A stretch of DNA of 64,000 nt from JACVRW01 sp963812415 (GTDB lineage Bacteria > Actinomycetota > Thermoleophilia > Solirubrobacterales > Thermoleophilaceae), in assembly GCA_963812415.1 (NCBI GenBank), contig CAWEVH010000004.1:40374-104373 (forward strand), in the 5' to 3' direction. Position 1 is the first letter of the stretch; each line of letters begins with the position of its first letter. The notes below the pieces were generated by a model. The model was not told the DNA's origin, did no database searches, and was given only the letters and a program-made list of their open reading frames with translations. Below are positions 62,354 to 64,000 of this stretch, one piece after another. A program made the position numbers and the translations under genes.

Positions 62354-63940
62354 ATGAGCCAGTCCAGATGGATCGTTTGCGGAGCGTTCGTGATGCTCTT
62401 TGCGACCTTGGGGAACTCCCCGGTGGCCGGCGGCGCTGGCCGGGCGGATGCTGCGGCCGTGGCCGCGCCCCGTGCCGAGGCACAGGCGAGCGGAGCGGCG
62501 ATCGCGTGGAGAGCGTGTGGGAATCGGTTGCAGTGCGCGCGTGTGCGGGTGCCGCTGGATTGGTCACGCGCCACCGTGCGCGCCGGGCGCGTGGTGTCTG
62601 CCGGACCGACGATTTCGTTGGCGGTAATTCGCTATCGCACCCGCGACCGGCGCAGGCGGATCGGGTCGCTGTTCATGAACTTCGGCGGCCCCGGCGTGGC
62701 GGGGACGCCGAACGTGCGCGCCGCCGGGGCGGCGTTCGACGGGTTGGCGGGAGGGCGGTTCGACATCGTCGGCTGGGATCCCCGCGGCACGGGCGCCAGC
62801 ACCCATGTCCGCTGCTTCGCCGATCGACGGAGCATGCTGCGCTTCTGGGGCGCCGATTGGTCGATCCCGACGACGCCGCTGGAGTCCCGGCGCTACGTGC
62901 CCAAGACCGTCGACTATGCGCGGCGCTGCGAGGCGCGCAGCGGCCGGCTGTTGGCGCACATCTCGACCGCGGACACGGTCCGCGATCTGGACTACCTGCG
63001 GAGCTTGGTCGGCGACCGGCGTCTGAATTACCGCGGTGAGTCGTATGGCACGTTCCTCGGCCAGACCTACGCCAACATGTTCCCGCGGCGGGTGGGGCGG
63101 ATGGTCCTGGATGCGCTGATCGATCCGGTCCCGTTCACGAGGTCGGTGGAGGCGGGGATCGCCAGCAACTCGGCCGACGCGGGCCTCGTGTTCAAGAAGT
63201 TCCTGTCCTTGTGCCAGCAGGCGGGACCGGCCAGGTGCGCGCTCGCGGGTCAGGGCCCCGTGGCGCCGCGGGCGCGGGCGCTGCTGGCGCGGTTGCGCCG
63301 CGGGCCGATTCCCGCGCCGTCGGCAGCGTCGCGCCAGCTCTCCTACGGCGACACGCTGCTCGCGCTCTGGCTATCGCTCGGCGCCCCGGAGAACTGGCCG
63401 AAGCTCGCGGCCGAGCTCAACCAGGCCGCGGGCGGCGACGGCTCGGCTTTGGCGAACACGGTCGGCGAGCCTCAAACCCGACGTGCAGGAGGCCTTGGTC
63501 TCGGCCACGGCGCTGCAATGCGCGGACAAGCCGCTCCCGCGGCCTGGCGAGATCAAGCGGTGGCCGACGGTCATCGACCGGTTCCGCGAACAAGACGGGG
63601 TCGTCGACGTCTGGTGGCTGTGGGCGCCGTGCGCGTCGTGGCGCACCGCCAGCGCCAACCGCTACACCGGCCCATGGAACGCCACCACGCCCAACCCGGT
63701 CCTCGTCATCGGCAACCGCTACGACCCCAGAACGGCGTACGCCAACGCCCCGCTTGCCGCCCGCCGGCTGGGAACGCCGTCCTGCTCACCAACAACGGCT
63801 ACGGCCACACGAGCAGCAGCGACATCAGCGACTGCACGATCCGGGCGACCACCCGCTACCTAACAACGCTCGCCACACCGAGGAACGGGACCGTCTGCCA
63901 GCCCAACCATCGCCCATTCGACCCCGACTTCGGTCAGTAG
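62354..63940 (+). CDS. Secreted alpha/beta-hydrolase, tripeptidyl-aminopeptidase-like (S33), two frameshifts
   Basis: ATG 62354 with GGAGGG upstream. Signal peptide, then ACGNRLQCARVRVPLDWSR, FMNFGGPGVAG (oxyanion), FDIVGWDPRGTGAS, nucleophile Ser in NYRGESYGTFLGQTYANMFP, Asp in VLVIGNRYDPRTAY and His in NNGYGHTSS. This is the Streptomyces SlpD/TAP-like S33 pattern of exported aminopeptidases. Two compensating indels near 63475 and 63772 put the LKPDVQEALVSATALQCAD segment in another frame. The end (CQPNHRPFDPDFGQ) is in the original frame. Confidence 0.82.
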   Translation: MSQSRWIVCGAFVMLFATLGNSPVAGGAGRADAAAVAAPRAEAQASGAAIAWRACGNRLQCARVRVPLDWSRATVRAGRVVSAGPTISLAVIRYRTRDRRRRIGSLFMNFGGPGVAGTPNVRAAGAAFDGLAGGRFDIVGWDPRGTGASTHVRCFADRRSMLRFWGADWSIPTTPLESRRYVPKTVDYARRCEARSGRLLAHISTADTVRDLDYLRSLVGDRRLNYRGESYGTFLGQTYANMFPRRVGRMVLDALIDPVPFTRSVEAGIASNSADAGLVFKKFLSLCQQAGPARCALAGQGPVAPRARALLARLRRGPIPAPSAASRQLSYGDTLLALWLSLGAPENWPKLAAELNQAAGGDGSALANTVGEPQTRRAGGLGLGHGAAMRGQAAPAAWRDQAVADGHRPVPRTRRGRRRLVAVGAVRVVAHRQRQPLHRPMERHHAQPGPRHRQPLRPQNGVRQRPACRPPAGNAVLLTNNGYGHTSSSDISDCTIRATTRYLTTLATPRNGTVCQPNHRPFDPDFGQ

Positions 63941-64000
63941 TGGCGCGGTGGCAGGTTGGACGTCGTCAGCTGGGATCCGCGGCGCTGCCCGGATTCGTCA
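63941..64000 (+). CDS. Fragment of a second S33-hydrolase-like coding sequence
   Basis: Directly after the TAG at 63938-63940, in the same frame, the sequence reads WRGGRLDVVSWDPRR, a close match to GGRFDIVGWDPRGTG of the upstream gene. It appears to be part of a paralogue cut by the window end or a partial duplication. No start codon is visible. Confidence 0.45.

Overview
The window is about 70% G+C with dense, frequently overlapping genes (ATGA, TGATG and GTGA junctions), many GTG or TTG starts, and gene families typical of high-GC Actinobacteria. The best guess is a Thermoleophilia / Solirubrobacterales-like organism. That guess rests on family recognition, since no rRNA or ribosomal-protein gene is present. 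There is no CRISPR array, transposase, integrase or phage module.

Layout. 1-5.4 kb: DNA-repair and RNA-modification genes, an EEP-family hydrolase and argF. 5.5-12.7 kb: a cupredoxin lipoprotein, a thiamine operon (thiO-thiS-thiG) under a TPP riboswitch, two secreted glycosidase-like proteins, and thiE. 12.7-21.6 kb: dihydrolipoamide dehydrogenase, two frame-disrupted secreted proteins, and the pyruvate dehydrogenase operon pdhA-pdhB-pdhC. 21.8-27.2 kb: a badly disrupted M14 carboxypeptidase, a LOG-family protein, phospholipase-D-like, ferritin-like and MscL genes. 27.2-40.1 kb: a polyamine block with a spermidine/putrescine ABC importer (potA-potD-potB-potC), two class III aminotransferases, an enolase-superfamily enzyme, a PucR regulator, alanine dehydrogenase and an aminoaldehyde dehydrogenase. 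40.1-49.2 kb: a small ppGpp-hydrolase-like HD protein, two tandem sulfatase-like proteins, lipB-lipA, a kelch protein, a rhomboid protease and a D,D-carboxypeptidase. 49.2-55.8 kb: a giant LuxR-type regulator fused to a glutamine-amidotransferase domain, tRNA-Ala(TGC), an acidic protein and a diguanylate cyclase. 55.9-64 kb: tRNA-Ala(CGC), then an accessory stretch with a partial copy of that tRNA at 60.2 kb, a membrane-spanning SARP-type regulator, a PD40 propeller protein and two secreted alpha/beta hydrolases.

How genes work together. The pdh genes, lpdA and lipB/lipA supply pyruvate dehydrogenase and its lipoyl cofactor; PDH also needs thiamine diphosphate, made in part by thiO/S/G/E. In the polyamine block, imported putrescine would pass its amino group to pyruvate, aminobutyraldehyde would be oxidised to GABA, and alanine dehydrogenase would regenerate pyruvate from the alanine formed.

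Two window-wide features stand out. First, at least nine genes have a TANNNT -10 box 6-8 nt before the start codon, which implies leaderless mRNAs. Second, about 15 genes change reading frame inside otherwise conserved proteins while 33.9-46.2 kb is essentially clean. I read most of these breaks as residual indels in the assembly rather than true pseudogenes.
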